Notes: generated by a model not told the origin, from the letters alone. 64,000 bases of DNA from Eonycteris spelaea (GCA_003508835.1 PUFA01000007.1:19429001-19493000), one strand, 5' to 3'. Shown: positions 22,710 through 35,155, counted from the stretch's first letter. Made by a program: numbers and translations.

Positions 22710-25190
22710 AATATTATGTCATGTGCATGCCGCAGACTGTGAGTATGAACTGAGGCTTACTTTGTGCATGCTCTGATGTTCTTTTTGGCTGCCTTTTTAC
22801 CCCGTTCTAAAGAGGAGGTGGAACTGAGTAGGGGGTGAGGGGGTATACCTGTGTGTTTGCATAATGAATTTTGGGCTGCATGCAAAGAAACTGAAAGGGG
22901 AAATTCTTGCAGAGCTGGGAATCACCCAGACGAATCTCTGAATCAATAGCTGCTGCAACTCCCTTTCTCTTTATGGGTCGGCGCTGTTGAGTCCAATTCT
23001 CTCGACCGCCCCCCTCCTCTCCCCATTTTCTCTGTCTTAAAGGTGCCCAGATACGATTTAATGGGCCATCTCTCTGCTAGATTAATGGAGACAATGCGAT
23101 AAAGATTAAAATTGCATGGATAGGGCTGGGAGGTAAAGGGGGCGGGGGAAATCCCTATCTCTTTGACAAACTTCCCTGTGCGCTCCGGTCCGGGAGCCAG
23201 AGGATCACGACCCTGGTCGGCTGGCCCAGGGCGCGGTAGCTGTCCATGGACAGCAGGTGCTGAAAATTCCGTGGTTCTCAGCGAGTTCGGCTCCGAGCGC
23301 CAGGGGGCGGAGTTGGCGCCAACTGCGGATAGCCCCGCCCTGGATGCAGAAAGAGGATATGGAGAGGAGGGGTTAAGGATGTTCAAAGGGGATAGTCGTG
23401 ACTTTGGTGAGAGCTTTGGGGAATAGGAGGGGTGAGTGGGAAGGGAAGGAAAAAATATTAAGGAGGGGGAGCAAAGAGTTAGATTCGAGGATGAGCCAAG
23501 GCCCAGCGCTTCAGGAACCGGAGTCGGTGCCTCACTGGGTTTCTCCGCAGAGGCCAGACACTATCTGGGTCTCCATTCCCAGACTCCTGCATCTTCCCGC
23601 CAGTGGGTTTGAAAGATTTCTCTCCGATGATTGTGACTCTCAAAATAAGAGGCTATAGGTTGCTTTATTTGGACTCTCGTCCCCTCCCACTTCATGCCCC
23701 CCACGCTCCCACATTCTGCAATTCTTGTGAGGCGTGTAAGGATGTGTCTGTGCATTATGGCCTTTTTCTTACTATTCCCCCTTCGCATCCTAGCCATAGG
23801 AACCCCAAATGAGTTGGTGGAATGAATTAGAAGCCAAGGAACAGGAGTTGCTGGTGCGATGCGCAGAGAATCCAGGCTTGGAACATCGCACGGCTCCTTA
23901 AAACCAAAAGCCAAAGGGTTTCTGAAAACCGGCTCTGAGAGAAACTGGGATGGGGAGTGTTCTGCTTCTAGTTGACAAATGTTATTGAGACCATCAACTC
24001 CCTGGGCGCAACCTAGAGTGAGGTTCATTGCAATCAGCTCCAGTCTTTGGACAAACCTGTAGCCAGACCGGTGAGGAGGGGGATAAATATCACGCGCACA
24101 TAAAGACATTTATATTAGTTAACTCCTGTAGAGGAATAATAAAAATCCACTCTCAAACTGACCCATAAGGTTGGGCTGTAGATGGTGGGTGAAATGAAGC
24201 AACTTGCCGATCTGCAGTAAGCTTAGGTGCATGCAGGGATGTTTTCTATGTAATTAAAAAAAAAAACAAACAGGATGGTGAGATAAGTATCTGAGGGGGC
24301 CAGACTTCAGGCGAGAAAGAAGAACCCAGGTACTTTATGCTCCCTCTGCCCCCATCCTAATCCAGCAACAGCCTCTGGCTTTAGTGACCTGATCCCCAGG
24401 CAGGACAGCTAAGGCGCAGCCCTTGGGGGTGGGGAGGAGGGAAGAGGGAGGGTCAAAATATTTTTGGCTCAGAAGCAGTCCTTCTCTGGGAAGATTCCCC
24501 TGGCTAAGATGAGTATTTCTCAACTCATAATAGTAACGGGCTGTTACCGATGTAGAGAATAACACAAATAACGCTGCATCCCACACTTTGTCTTGACAAT
24601 TCAGTTCAAACCAAAGCTGTTTGCAGCCTTTCGGCCCACCCCTCAGCCTTCTCGTCATTCATTCGGACCTGCTCCTTTCCTTCCCAAGCCTCGCCCCTCT
24701 CAGCCTCGCAAATTGCTCGGTTCTGTTTACAAATTTTGCCACATTTGCACAGGAAAGAGCTGAGGTTGGGGTAGGGGGAGCGTCGGGCCAGGAGAGACGG
24801 TAGCACAATAAAGTACTTGCAACACGTGGAACGGGGAGGGGGGGGTGGTCCAAGAGTCCTGAGGCGGGTGAGAGAACGCCCCATGGCCTCATTTTCCCCT
24901 GTTCCCCCTCCCCCATCGCTTGACACAATGCACAAGTTTACCCCTGAACTGGAACCTATTAAATAATTCAATGGTAGCGGTGTAATTTTGGTTGGAACCA
25001 GCACGGATTCCCAAGTCGTGACTGCAAAAAGTGAGTAATGCGCGCTGGCTGCGTCATGGCTCTAGTCACAGTTCATTCCGAACTGAGAAGGAATCGTGAC
25101 TTCGCCTGGAGACGTCCCCTACATGGGAGACGGGGGAGGGGGGGCACCAAGCGGGGGAGGGGGGGTTGGGGGGAAAGACCTATCCAATGA
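22710..25190. other. Repeat-poor, moderately GC-rich non-coding block
   Basis: No interspersed repeat is recognised for nearly 2.5 kb. A 16-bp perfect palindrome (GCTGTCCATGGACAGC) is at 23239-23254. AT-rich homeodomain-like words lie at 23055-23115 ('gatttaatgg', 'tagattaatgg', 'aagattaaaattgc'). A 182-codon frame on the minus strand (23561-24109) lacks any domain. Low repeat content and mixed GC suggest regulatory conservation, which I cannot verify here. Confidence 0.4.
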
Positions 25191-25194
25191 AAAC

Positions 25195-25960
25195 CGTTGC
25201 CAGAGGTACATTTGAACTCCGCCGCTCGCTGCCTCGCTCTCCCCTAGCTGCCGGGTGAACCTCTCTCCCCCACCCGGCCGGCGCGCTCGCTGGCGCGCAC
25301 GCTCGCTCAGCCTGCGACCCGACGAGTCCTCAACAAGTTGGAGGAAGGCAGTAACGCAAGGGTTAAACTCGGAAAGCCGCAATTACCAAGATCGTGACCC
25401 TCCCACACAGTACAGTAACTTATATTCTCACCTGGAAGCGCCCGCTTCGCCGCTGGGCAAATACCCGTGGGGGCGGGGAGGGGCGCCAGAGGAGCGGGCC
25501 CGTTGGAGAGGGGCTCCTTCAAGCTGGCTGCAGTGTGGACTGGACCAGCACGCTCCTGGGACCTCCGGACCGAGGTAAGGAGAAGGGAGATGGTGTACTG
25601 GTCGGCCGGTGGTCGGCAGGCTCACTGGTCGGCTGAGCAGAACTTTTTTCCCAGTTGCCCAGCGCCGCAATCGCTGCAGGTGCGGCCTGTGGAGCCCCCT
25701 CTGGCGAGGCGGGCGGGCCGACGCTCGGAGGGCTTGTGCGTGCGTCCGTCGGTCGCTGAGAGGAGGGGAGGCGGTGGGAGGGTGGGTGGGTCGCAGAGCT
25801 GAAGAAGGGTGACGGATGGGCGGAGGGGGTGGGTCGACAATGACTTGGAGACAGCGACTACTTCGTCTGGCTACGTTTTCTCCGGGCGTGCTGAGGAAGA
25901 GTGTGTGTGCGCGCCCGCGCCTGCCCGCACGTCGATTCCAGGGTTGCAAAAGAACAAATA
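25195..25960 (+). promoter_or_regulatory. CpG island
   Basis: Dense CpG, for example 'ggccggcgcgctcgctgg' near 25276-25293 and 'gcgcgcccgcgcctgcccgc' at 25910-25929. This is typical of a constitutive mammalian promoter. It contains a candidate first exon ending at 25574. Long frames on both strands (up to 173 codons) are artefacts of GC richness. Confidence 0.75.
25240..25574 (+). other. Candidate CpG-island first exon with donor at 25575
   Basis: The boundary CCGAG followed by GTAAGG (25575-25580) is a strong donor. The 5' end is unknown; TATA is not evident, as usual for CpG-island promoters. I find no ATG between about 25190 and the donor, so the exon would be pure 5' UTR or non-coding RNA. 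I do not recognise the gene. Confidence 0.4.
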
Positions 25961-26747
25961 TGGCAACCCCCCCCCAAGTTCTTGGAATGTTTGCAACATC
26001 CCACCCTGGCTGTGTTTTTCCCCACAGGGGGGTGACTGCTGGGGAGGGAGATGGTCAGAACGTTCCTTTGCGCACACCGTTCTCCAACACTGATGGGGGG
26101 GGGCGGGACAGGGAGGGCACGGCTGGGGAGGCCATTGGAAGGGTGACGCTGCCTGGGAAGTAGGAGGGCAACCCCTCAAAGTTTAAATGGATAGGATGGC
26201 AGAAGGGGCCTAGAGGGAGAGAGGGAGGAGGGAAGGAAGGTGAACGAAGGAAAGAGATTTATTTCTCGCCTTCTTCCACCCAGGTCTCCCTTCTCCCTCT
26301 CCTTCGCCTGCAGATGTTGGAGTCTCCTGTCGCTGTACCAGGCGGTCAGCGAGGGGCTTGCGCCTTGTTGTCCCCCCCCCCACGACATTCTGCAGAATGG
26401 GTAGGGAGTGGGGGGAGGGCTGCAGCAATGAAAGGGCACCTGAGGCGAGTTGGGCCATTAGACACCCAATATCTAGACAAGTTTGGAGGAAGGTGTGGAG
26501 GGAGGAGTCTCACCCTATGTGAGCATTCAGAACTTTTGTGGGGGGGGGGGATTGAGATATTCACATATTTCTAGAAATAGGGTGACTAGCATTGACTTTG
26601 GGTTTATTTTATGTTCATCTTTGCCTGTTATTTTCTGTCTGAATCTTCTGGCTTGGGTCCCGCTGGGAGAGGTCGCTCTCTTGAACCCCGCTTGCTTAAT
26701 ATCTCGCACCCCTCTCCTCGCCTGGGCTGGAATAGGGGTCCTGGCCA

Positions 26748-26769
26748 TCTTTTTTTTTTTTTTTTTTCC
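26748..26769. repeat. Poly-T tract
   Basis: An uninterrupted T run of about 17 bases (26751-26767). No retroposon body is recognised next to it. Confidence 0.9.
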
Positions 26770-26851
26770 CAACAACAGTATTTTAACGTGTTCCAGTCTG
26801 GGTTTTGTTGAATAATTAGAAATGGAAATATTTTTTTCCTCCCTCCCCCTT

Positions 26852-26972
<121 letters not shown>

Positions 26973-26986
26973 TGAGCTTTCTCCTG

Positions 26987-27047
26987 ATTGGTGGGTGACG
27001 ATTTTAGTCCGCACCAATGAGCTGGCGGCCTCGTCTGTATTTATTTA
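26987..27047 (+). promoter_or_regulatory. Inverted CCAAT pair and TATA-like word
   Basis: ATTGGTG at 26987-26993 and its exact inverse CACCAAT at 27012-27018 form a pair 25 bp apart. TATTTATTTA follows at 27038-27047, and CpG-rich DNA starts directly after. Paired CCAAT boxes bound by NF-Y at this kind of spacing are a known promoter class. A start near 27070 is inference. Confidence 0.5.
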
Positions 27048-27960
27048 GTGCTCTGGGGGAGTTTTTCTCTTTACGCAGCGCCTGTAGTCACGGCTGGAAC
27101 CTCGGCTGGGGGACTAGGAAGGACAAGAGGGGTTTTAGGGGGAATCCGAACTGTACCTGTTCAGAGATCCGCGACCTTGCAGCCAGGGCTGGCAGAGCTC
27201 TGATAGTGGAATGGGGAATATAGGACAGATAGGCGGGGAGGCTCGGGGTGCTGGGGCTACGCGAGAGAGGTGGAGGCTGGGCGGCGGGATTCCTAGTTCC
27301 CTTCGGCGCTCCTCGCCCTCCGCACACCTCGCTCGAGGCTGAGCGGGCTGAGTTGGGGGATCGCGGACGGTGTGGAGAAATGCAGGGTTGGGTCCAGGGC
27401 TCGAGGAGGGGCGGCAGAGGGCGGGCGGCGCGCGGGGTGGGAAGCCTGAGCCGCGTTGGAGCGCGTTGAGGAGACCCAGCCTGCTTAGCTCCGAGGTTCG
27501 GAGACATCCTGGGCAGAAGGCGGCGGCGGCGGCAGCGGCGGACCGAAGAATCCGGCAGACTCTGCCCTTCGCGAATCTTTTTGCGGTCTGGGCTTGCTGT
27601 ACATAACTCAATAGCCGGAAGCCCTTACCCCAAAAAGCATTCGCGGAGGGCTCACTCGTCGAGAAGATGGCCAGCGATTGCCGAAGCTTACACCTTCCCG
27701 AAGAGGCTCGGTCGAGCCTTTCCCATCCCTGTCCCCGTTTTCCACGGAAGAATTCATCCTTTCCCTCCCGTCCTTCCCGCGCTCGCCGAGGCTTTGGTCA
27801 CCCGCCTGTCCTCTGCGCGGGTCCCCCACCCCCAACTTTTAATCGACTTTGTATCACCGGGGAATTGGAGCAGGCGATGTGCGTGTGTTTTCGGAGAAGT
27901 GGGAAGAAGCTAAAATACAATAAAAGTTTACAGAAGTTGTGTCTTCCCCCCAACCCCCGC
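27010..27960 (+). promoter_or_regulatory. CpG island
   Basis: High CpG density, peaking at 27220-27560, with a short (CGG)n-type run at 27519-27542. No clear splice donor is chosen. Direction is inferred from the CCAAT/TATA arrangement at its left edge. Confidence 0.7.
27519..27542. repeat. Short GGC triplet repeat
   Basis: About seven GGC units with one CAG interruption, in the CpG island. Such runs in 5' UTRs can vary in length. Confidence 0.85.
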
Positions 27961-30660
27961 CCACCCCCGCAATAACCCCATTCACCCGCTTCACAAAAAC
28001 AATCTGGTCTTAGGGCTAAGTCAGTACCTGGAATATGAATCAGCTGAGGACATTTTCTGGTCATTTTTGACCCTAATGATACAGCTCTGCAGTATGGGGG
28101 TGGGGAAGCCCTTGAGGGAGGGGCGGGAGGCCCTCAGCATCCTCTGTCCTAGCGCAGGGGACCTGGAGGTGAGGCGAGCTGCGGTGAATTGGGTGGCTCC
28201 GAAAACAGGGAAAACACCCAGGCACCGCCCGCTCCCCTGAGTCCCTTTTTACCCCTTGCACATACTTCCAACCCAATTTGGGGCGTTTTGCAGCCTCCGG
28301 TACCCCTCATCTGGTCTTTTTCTAAACTAAGTAGCACGGAAGTGGGTAAAACGGGCGAAAACTGGGGAAACCCCCGCAGAGAAGGAGCTTTTGAGAGATG
28401 CAGTTGTACCCGACTCAGCAGCTTAGCAGTAGCAGCAGCCCCATTCTGGCCTCTCCAGGCCCCCCGTCCCGGGGAGGAGGGCAAAGCTGCAGGGTTGGGG
28501 ATTGTCTGTGGGTCTCCTTCCTCCCCTTCCACTCATTGCAGTTGTGACCACTTTGGTTACAAGTGACACAAATTAGGCCTTCGCCATGCTCTGTGCTCCG
28601 TGCCCTTTGCCAGCTAGAAACATTGCTAGACGCCCTTAGGGACTGGTCCAGATGGACACCCAGACACACACGGGTGTATTCGGGGATGGACACAGATAGA
28701 GGATGCATCTCAGGATATGAGAGTCCGAGACCCGAGGGCTGCGAAGCTACCCGTTTTAGGGGAGGGCCTGAGTTCTCCCCGCACCCCAACCACCGCTCTT
28801 CCAGCAAACTAAACGCCCACCATCATTCTCCTCTCGGTTAGCTGAGCACCCAGACTCTACCTCCTTCCGAGTAAGAAAAGGGCCACGGAGGCTGAGAGTG
28901 CTGGACAGAGTCAATCTTTCTAGCTCAGCTTGCGGAAAGGCACCCAAGGCGAGGACTCCAGCTCTAGGGCTAAATCAGAGCCCCTCTCCCCTGATAAAGG
29001 AGATTTCCCCTCCCTGATTGCGTATTTTGAAAGAGTAAAAGGGTCTCGAAGACTTGCAAAGGAGATGGAGCAGAAGAAAAAGCTCTGGGGTGGGTTTCCT
29101 TCCGCCTCTCACCTGGGGCCGTCTGTGGAGCGATAGCTTCGGCGAGGGAGAGGCGGAAGAGCCACGTTAGATTAAAAATAGCTTCACCTTGTGTCCCTCA
29201 GCTTCTCTTTTGTCTTTGCTTCTTACACTCCCCTCCTTTCCCCAGCCAGGAAAAAAAAAAAAAAAACCCTCCTCTCTCTAGAAGCCTGATCCTCCACCAG
29301 ATTTGGGAGAGAGGTGACTTAATAGAAGTGAACTTGCACAGATGTTGTTGAGCAACTGGAGCGCAGGCAGCTGGGGTTACTGTGTCCCTAGCCCCCTTCC
29401 TTCTCCTACAGAGGCTAGGTTTGGGGCCAGGACTCCAGAGCCCAGGAGCACCCGGCCGAAGCCGGCGTCGTGCACGCCTGAGCGAGTCCTCGCTTCTGCT
29501 CAGCCAGACAACTGTTGCTTCCTCGAAGAAGCTCCTGCCGCTGCAGCACAGCTGCCGGGGCGGCCGCACGCCGGGGCTGAGGCTGCCCACTTTTAACCTG
29601 GGTTGGGGGGCTTGCCGAGAGGGGTGTCTCATTCCAGGTGGGATGGAATCAAGGACCCCCTCCCCTTCTCCTTCACAATAAGTGAAAACCTGTGGCTTTC
29701 TTTTTTGTGCGTCTTTCCCTCCCTTCAGGACGGTTAAGCCAGCCTAAGACCAGTGGGAATTGATCTCCCCCTTTCTCCCCACTTTGCCTTTGCTCAGGAA
29801 GGAGGGCAAGGGTAGGGGAAAATCTTTTTGAACCCTCAAACTGTTAATGCACACCCCTCTTGAAAACTGCTGCATCACCTAGTAAGACAGAGACCTGATG
29901 GAAACTTCCAGGCACTTGCATCTGATGCCCACCCTCTGAGCCCCTGTGGGGAAGGGAGGACAGCTCCAGACCCTTCCTCACCCCAATCTCCTTCTCCCTG
30001 GGGAGGAAGAAGTTTTCGGGAAGTTGCTGGGGGAATTTGGTCCCTCCAGCCCATTAACTAGCTTAGCTTTTGCTTGTATTAGAAAATCAAGACCAGGGGT
30101 TGCCTCTGGAGTTAAGGAAAGGGTGAAGGTACCACGGAACCCCCTCCCCACCTCCTGCCCTCTAGTGGTTGGGCCGGGCCAGGGAGTTCTGCATGCTCTC
30201 ACCCTCCGGCTCACTTTTGGCTGTTCTGCATCTGCGCTGCTCCCCCTCTGCTGCTCCTTCCCTGCCCATAGCTAGAGCCAGGTTTCCTCCTTTATTGGCT
30301 TTTTTTGCCCCTCTATCCTCTTTCCAAGACCTGTGGTTGCTTTGAGTCTCTCTGCCTTAACTGCCTTAGGCTTGAGGCAAAGGAAGGGATTGAGTCAAAG
30401 GTTTGGGGCACATTTACTGCAATCCCAGACCAGGACCCTTCTTTCTATTCCAGACACTTCTCAAACTGGGGGACTTTGTGGGCACCTCTGAAAAGCTCTC
30501 CTCTTGCATCAGCACCCCTATCTTACAGCTCTTGGCCCAGACATGCCCTTCTGCCCTCTTCCTTCCCTCCAGCCTCCCCACTACTTGATTTTCTGTGAAA
30601 TGTCCCAGCCCCCAATCTCTCTCATCCTCTTCCTGAGCCAGCAGAGTAAACTTACCCATC
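27961..30660. other. GC-rich non-coding block with a second CpG peak
   Basis: Repeat-poor. CpG is again dense at 29440-29590. A MEF2-type word TTAAAAATAG is at 29172-29181, a poly-A run at 29251-29266, and a strong pyrimidine-plus-CAG acceptor-like sequence ends at 29728 without a clear matching donor. No protein frame is supported. Confidence 0.4.
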
Positions 30661-30675
30661 TATTTGCCCTTCCAG

Positions 30676-30790
30676 GTGGTCCAACCTGTCCTGACACGTG
30701 GAGGTCTGCATGAGGGGTAGCCACTGGAAAAGGGGTTCTCAGAGACCACAGGAGTGGAAGGGTCTGGACAAATGAGCTCTGGAGTCCCAG
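30676..30790 (+). other. Candidate 115-nt internal exon
   Basis: Upstream 'cccatctatttgcccttccag' is a good acceptor (AG at 30674-30675). The downstream boundary CCCAG followed by GTAAGTA (30791) is near-perfect. Inside, ATG at 30710 opens a 21-codon frame whose TGA (30773-30775) overlaps the next ATG (30772-30774) as ATGA. The second ATG, with A at -3, stays open to the donor (six codons, phase 1, reading M-S-S-G-V-P). It could therefore be a 5' UTR exon with a uORF, or the first coding exon of a gene continuing downstream. Splice-site pairs this good also arise by chance in 64 kb, and I do not recognise the peptide. Confidence 0.35.
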
Positions 30791-30799
30791 GTAAGTACA

Positions 30800-33180
30800 G
30801 ATGCCTCAGCTCACTGCTGCTTGGCCTAGGCAGGCCCAAAGGGCCTCCATATATACTCCCCACTCAGTGAAGGAACACAGGGAAGTCAGGGAGGGACTGT
30901 ACTCAATGGCTTAGCTTTTGGCAAAGAAAGGCACCCACCTTTAGAGGTCAGAGGGAAGGACACAGTACCCCGTGAGGCAAGTCCCCTTCTTGTCTTATTC
31001 CCTAGAAGGACTTGACTCTTGGTGTGTGGAGGTTACCTAGTCCTTAGTATTGAGAGGCATGGGCCTTACTCAGTGAGGCTCACAGTTGCCTCTCCACCTT
31101 ACTTCCTGTGCTATTTCAGGCTTCTCAGGGGCACAGGAGAGGTGCAGAGTTGAAGGGTCATTTGCCGAGCTCAGTTTCTTGGAGGAAACTAAAGCATTGT
31201 GTTATGTCTCTTTAACTGAAGTTCAGCATAGGACATACATGAGAGGTTTTAGGTTATGGTTTTTTTCTTTGAAGGGTAGTCATTAATCTCTAAATACATT
31301 TACTTTTTCTATTAACCAGCAAAATTCTTTGCTGCTACAGAGCTTTTGTTTAGCTGCCTTTCTGAGCTTCAGTGTCATACTGTGATTCTTATTGGGGAAT
31401 TCAGTGCAGAGCTTGGCAGAGAATTTTGAAACCGGAAGGCTGTAAGTTTTGTGAGGAAAGGAGAAACTGAGCAACCTGGTTAATCTTTGGATGTTAAGTG
31501 AGTAAAATGTGGGAAGCTGTAAGGAATCTTAGAGGGAAACTTGAGGCTCGTGGCAGAACAGAAGCACATTACATGGAAGACTTCAGATCATTACAAAACA
31601 GACCTATTTGCTCTATTAATTAAATGACTGCTACGTGGGTTTTGTGACATGTTTACATTTGAGAGTGGAACTCAAATAATAAATAAATTGACAGGAAAGC
31701 CTGTAATATCCCATCACATAAAGTGAAGGTGAAGTCTTCAAATCATTGGCTGAACTATCTTTTCTAAAATTCCCCTCTTAAAACTAAGGATCTGAAGTTT
31801 GCAGCATCTGTCTTAGACTGGCAATAGGGTTGTCATTTATTCCACGAGATTAACATCTCTCTCATCTCGCCTCTAACTGATATTTCAATTGTGTTGTAGA
31901 GAAATCTAGGAAAATGACATGAGGGTTGGGTGATTTTTTGTTTGTTTGTTTTTTGGTTGAAGGGTAACCTCTTCTGATCACGTTTGAAAAATTTGTTGAT
32001 GGGTTAAGCCTCAAACTTAGATATCATATGTAGTATGCAAAAGCTGGGAAGAGCTGTAGAGAATATATAGACCGATACCTTTGTTTTATAAAACAAGAAA
32101 CAAAGGTTCAGAGAGGTTACATGATTTTACCAAGGTCACACAGTTGGAACTTGAACCCAGGTTGTTTATTGTCTACTCTGGGTTCTTTCTGTTTCACTAA
32201 ATATTTTCTACCACTACCAAATAATATGGATAATCGATAAACACAATCTAGGGCATTGTAACAGATTTCCTTCCAGAACATGTTGCATTTGGGATGCCAG
32301 AGTTCAAAGAAGAGTTTACCGAAAGTTTTTTCTGCCATCAGCATTCTGGGAGTATCTCTATGTTTAGAACAGCTCTCGTCCTCGGCTGATGACTCGGCCC
32401 AGACCTCAACACCTCCTTGTTGGCCTCAGTTTGCTGAGGGAGTCACCAGCACAAGACATTTGCTGTGTCACAGAATCAGAGAATTGGTCTTTTTCAAAAA
32501 ATCCTCCTGGGATGCAGCAGTGCCCTGAGGACTAAGCCCCTCTCCCTATTTCTCCCTTCTGGGTGGCAGTTTGAGTCTCATCCTTCTGGCCTGCTGTGCT
32601 TGATTATAAACTCTTGAGGAGGGTAGTAAGGCCTGCCCTGAATTCTCTCAGGTTCTCCTAATTACTTTACCAGCAAGGAAGGCCCTTCAAAAGGAGCTTT
32701 CAAAGCAGGCAGGGAATCTGTTTGATTCCCGTCCCTCCGATATCTTTTACAATGCTGCAGGTCCCCTGCTCATAGGACAGCTGCTTGGCCTGGTCAATGT
32801 TAAGTTTAAGATTTACTGCCACCACTTATATCTAACTTCACTATTTCAGCTTTATATATTTCCATCAATAACAGCCATTTCAATGCCATATTAATCATTT
32901 CTTCAGCACATAGGAATGGTAGCCATGCAGTGTGTGCTATCACAAGTAAATCATTCTGGTGGCCATTTTCATAGACTGTCTCCCCTCTTTGCTCCCTTAC
33001 GTTCCCTTTGGGACATGCACTAGCTGGCAGCTTCTAGCTAGGAAATAAAGTGCATTTCTCTGCTTTAAAAGTAATGGATTTGAAGAAGAAAAATGAAATG
33101 GAGTGAAAGATGGAATTAGGTTAAAAAGCAAAACAAAGCTAACTAGCAGTGGAAAGAGTTAAAAGAGCTAATTCTGTCTG
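30800..33180. other. Presumed intron, mostly unique
   Basis: One antisense MIR-type fragment is at about 32045-32165 ('aacaagaaacaaaggttcagagaggttaca..aaggtcacacagttggaac'). Otherwise nothing is recognised. GC content falls steadily from here. Confidence 0.5.
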
Positions 33181-33184
33181 GTCC

Positions 33185-33410
33185 TGACTACTTAGGCTCC
33201 TGACCTTGCAGTTATGGCCTTTCTAGGCCTCAGTTTCTCCATCTGTAATATTAGGTACTTTATTGCTCAGACCCCTTCAACCATTCATTTATTCAACAAA
33301 TGTTGATTGTTTTTTCAACAAATTTATTGAGTCCCTACTGTGTATCACGCCTTATTCTAGGCACTGGAGATATAAATAAAATTATTCTCCCTTTGATAAC
33401 CTAATGAAGC
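33185..33410 (+). repeat. MIR/L2-class fragments
   Basis: 'ggcctcagtttctccatctgtaa' (MIR core) is followed by 'caaatttattgagtccctactgtg..ttattctaggcactggagata', a common L2/MIR-class word string. Confidence 0.6.
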
Positions 33411-34599
33411 TTTGGGTCTTCTTCCCAGAAAAACAAAACAAAAAAAGGGGAAAAACCCCACAAATATTTTATAAACAACTTCCGGGAGTTCATAACCACC
33501 CTAGGTTCATGGACTCCAGATTAAAATTTTTTTATCTAGTTAGTTTCTAACACCTACATTTTACAGTATTTAAGTTTGAAGCTTAGGTTACACTGTCAAA
33601 TCTTGCTTTTTATCTGCTCTTTATTTTTTTTTCCCCCTAGTAGCATTCTGTTACATTTTTATCATACATTTTGGTCCCATTTTTTTGGAGAACAAATATT
33701 TGGAACTTAGTTAATACATAGCACATGACTAGAATAAATGTTGAACAGAAAACGAGTAACTGAAGGGCAAGGCAGACATGAGCTGAGAGACAAAAGCAAA
33801 TGAGAAGTTTTAATGACCCAGCCTAGCCAGGTCTTGCAGGATTTCCAAGGGATAATCTGTCTTTTAGGCTAAGTGTTCTTGGCAAAGTCTGGTGATTCAG
33901 CTGAGGGAAGAGAGGTTTGTGTTGGAGCTGCACAGTGTAAGGTCTCAATGTCATAGCAAAGATGGGTTTCCTTCGGTGTTTTTGACCACCAGGGAAAAGC
34001 ACAGCTAAGGGACAGGGATTGCTTGAGAAGGAAGGAACGGTGCATTTGTTGGATTGTTAGGTTGGTAGACTGGCCCAGTTGGGTTGGCCTTGATGGGTTG
34101 GTAAAGTTTCTACGTAGCACAGCAGGGGGCTTTCTGGCAGGCAATTCTACTGAGGCCTTCAGCAAAGGAGAAATTGGGAGTTTTTAAGGCCCAAAATGGA
34201 CATGGGAGTGTGTAAAGGTTTCTTCCTAGTTCCCAGTCTTTCAGAGCCTCTTTTTTCCTTGCCCTCAGGGCTCTCAGAATTCCTTCTTGCCATGAGGAAG
34301 GCCTAAATTTTTTCATTTAGAACAAAGGACATTTACTGACTGTAGTATTGATCAGGTACTGATGCAAATTTTACATTCAGGGAGAGCTGGGAGCTCTTAT
34401 TTAACACTCCCAGGGTGCACAGTCAGTGGAAATCACTACCAGGAGACCACCCTGGAAATGAAAGGCCCAAATTAGGATTTAAACTTGTAAAGACTTTGTG
34501 GTAGATTGTAGGAAGATAGGGCGAAGTGTGTGAAGTTCTACTTAAGCAAGAAAGCAGCAGATTGCTACTAAAATATAGAAAAATCCATGAAAATACAGG

Positions 34600-34765
34600 C
34601 CGGTCCTTTTCATTTTCTTAATTTCCTCATCTGTAAAATGCGGATAACAGCAACCGTAAGGTTCCAATGAGGATTAAATGAGATTTTTTGGATGGAAAGC
34701 GTTTCATACCTAATCAGTGCTCAATAAATGTTAGTTGTTGTTGTTGTTATTATTACTCTTATTAT
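34600..34765 (+). repeat. MIR SINE with TTG/ATT simple tail
   Basis: 'atttcctcatctgtaaaatgcggataa', 'gaggattaaatgaga', 'tcagtgctcaataaatgtt', then (TTG)n/(TTA)n. Confidence 0.85.
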
Positions 34766-35108
34766 TATTATAGTTTTTTTTCCCCCTGCTTGACGCATAT
34801 AGCAATGGCATACAAGGCTTGGATCATAACATCAGCAGTCATAGGACCAGAGCTATTTGCTGAGTGACAGATAAAAGATAATCTCTTCTGGAAGCATCTG
34901 TCCATTTGCTCCATAGCCTGCCAGTGCCCCAGGATTACCCGTCCAGGAGCAAATCAGAAGGGCTGATAGGAAAATCTTTTTCTCTACTTTATGCATCCCT
35001 ACACAAAGATTATCTCTGTAGTTTCATTTCCCTGTAATTTCTTCTTTTCAAGTTCTTTTAAAAATCTATTGAATTTAATCACAATTTTTTTGCAAATCAC
35101 TCTATACT

Positions 35109-35110
<2 letters not shown>

Positions 35111-35154
<44 letters not shown>

Positions 35155-35155
35155 C
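35111..35155. repeat. (AAC)15 microsatellite
   Basis: Fifteen uninterrupted AAC units. Poly-Asn and poly-Leu frames across it are artefacts. Confidence 0.97.

Noticed and set aside
25428..25949. 173-codon minus-strand and other long frames in the CpG island
   Set aside because: GC-rich DNA lacks stop codons. Frames overlap on both strands with low-complexity Pro/Arg/Ser content.
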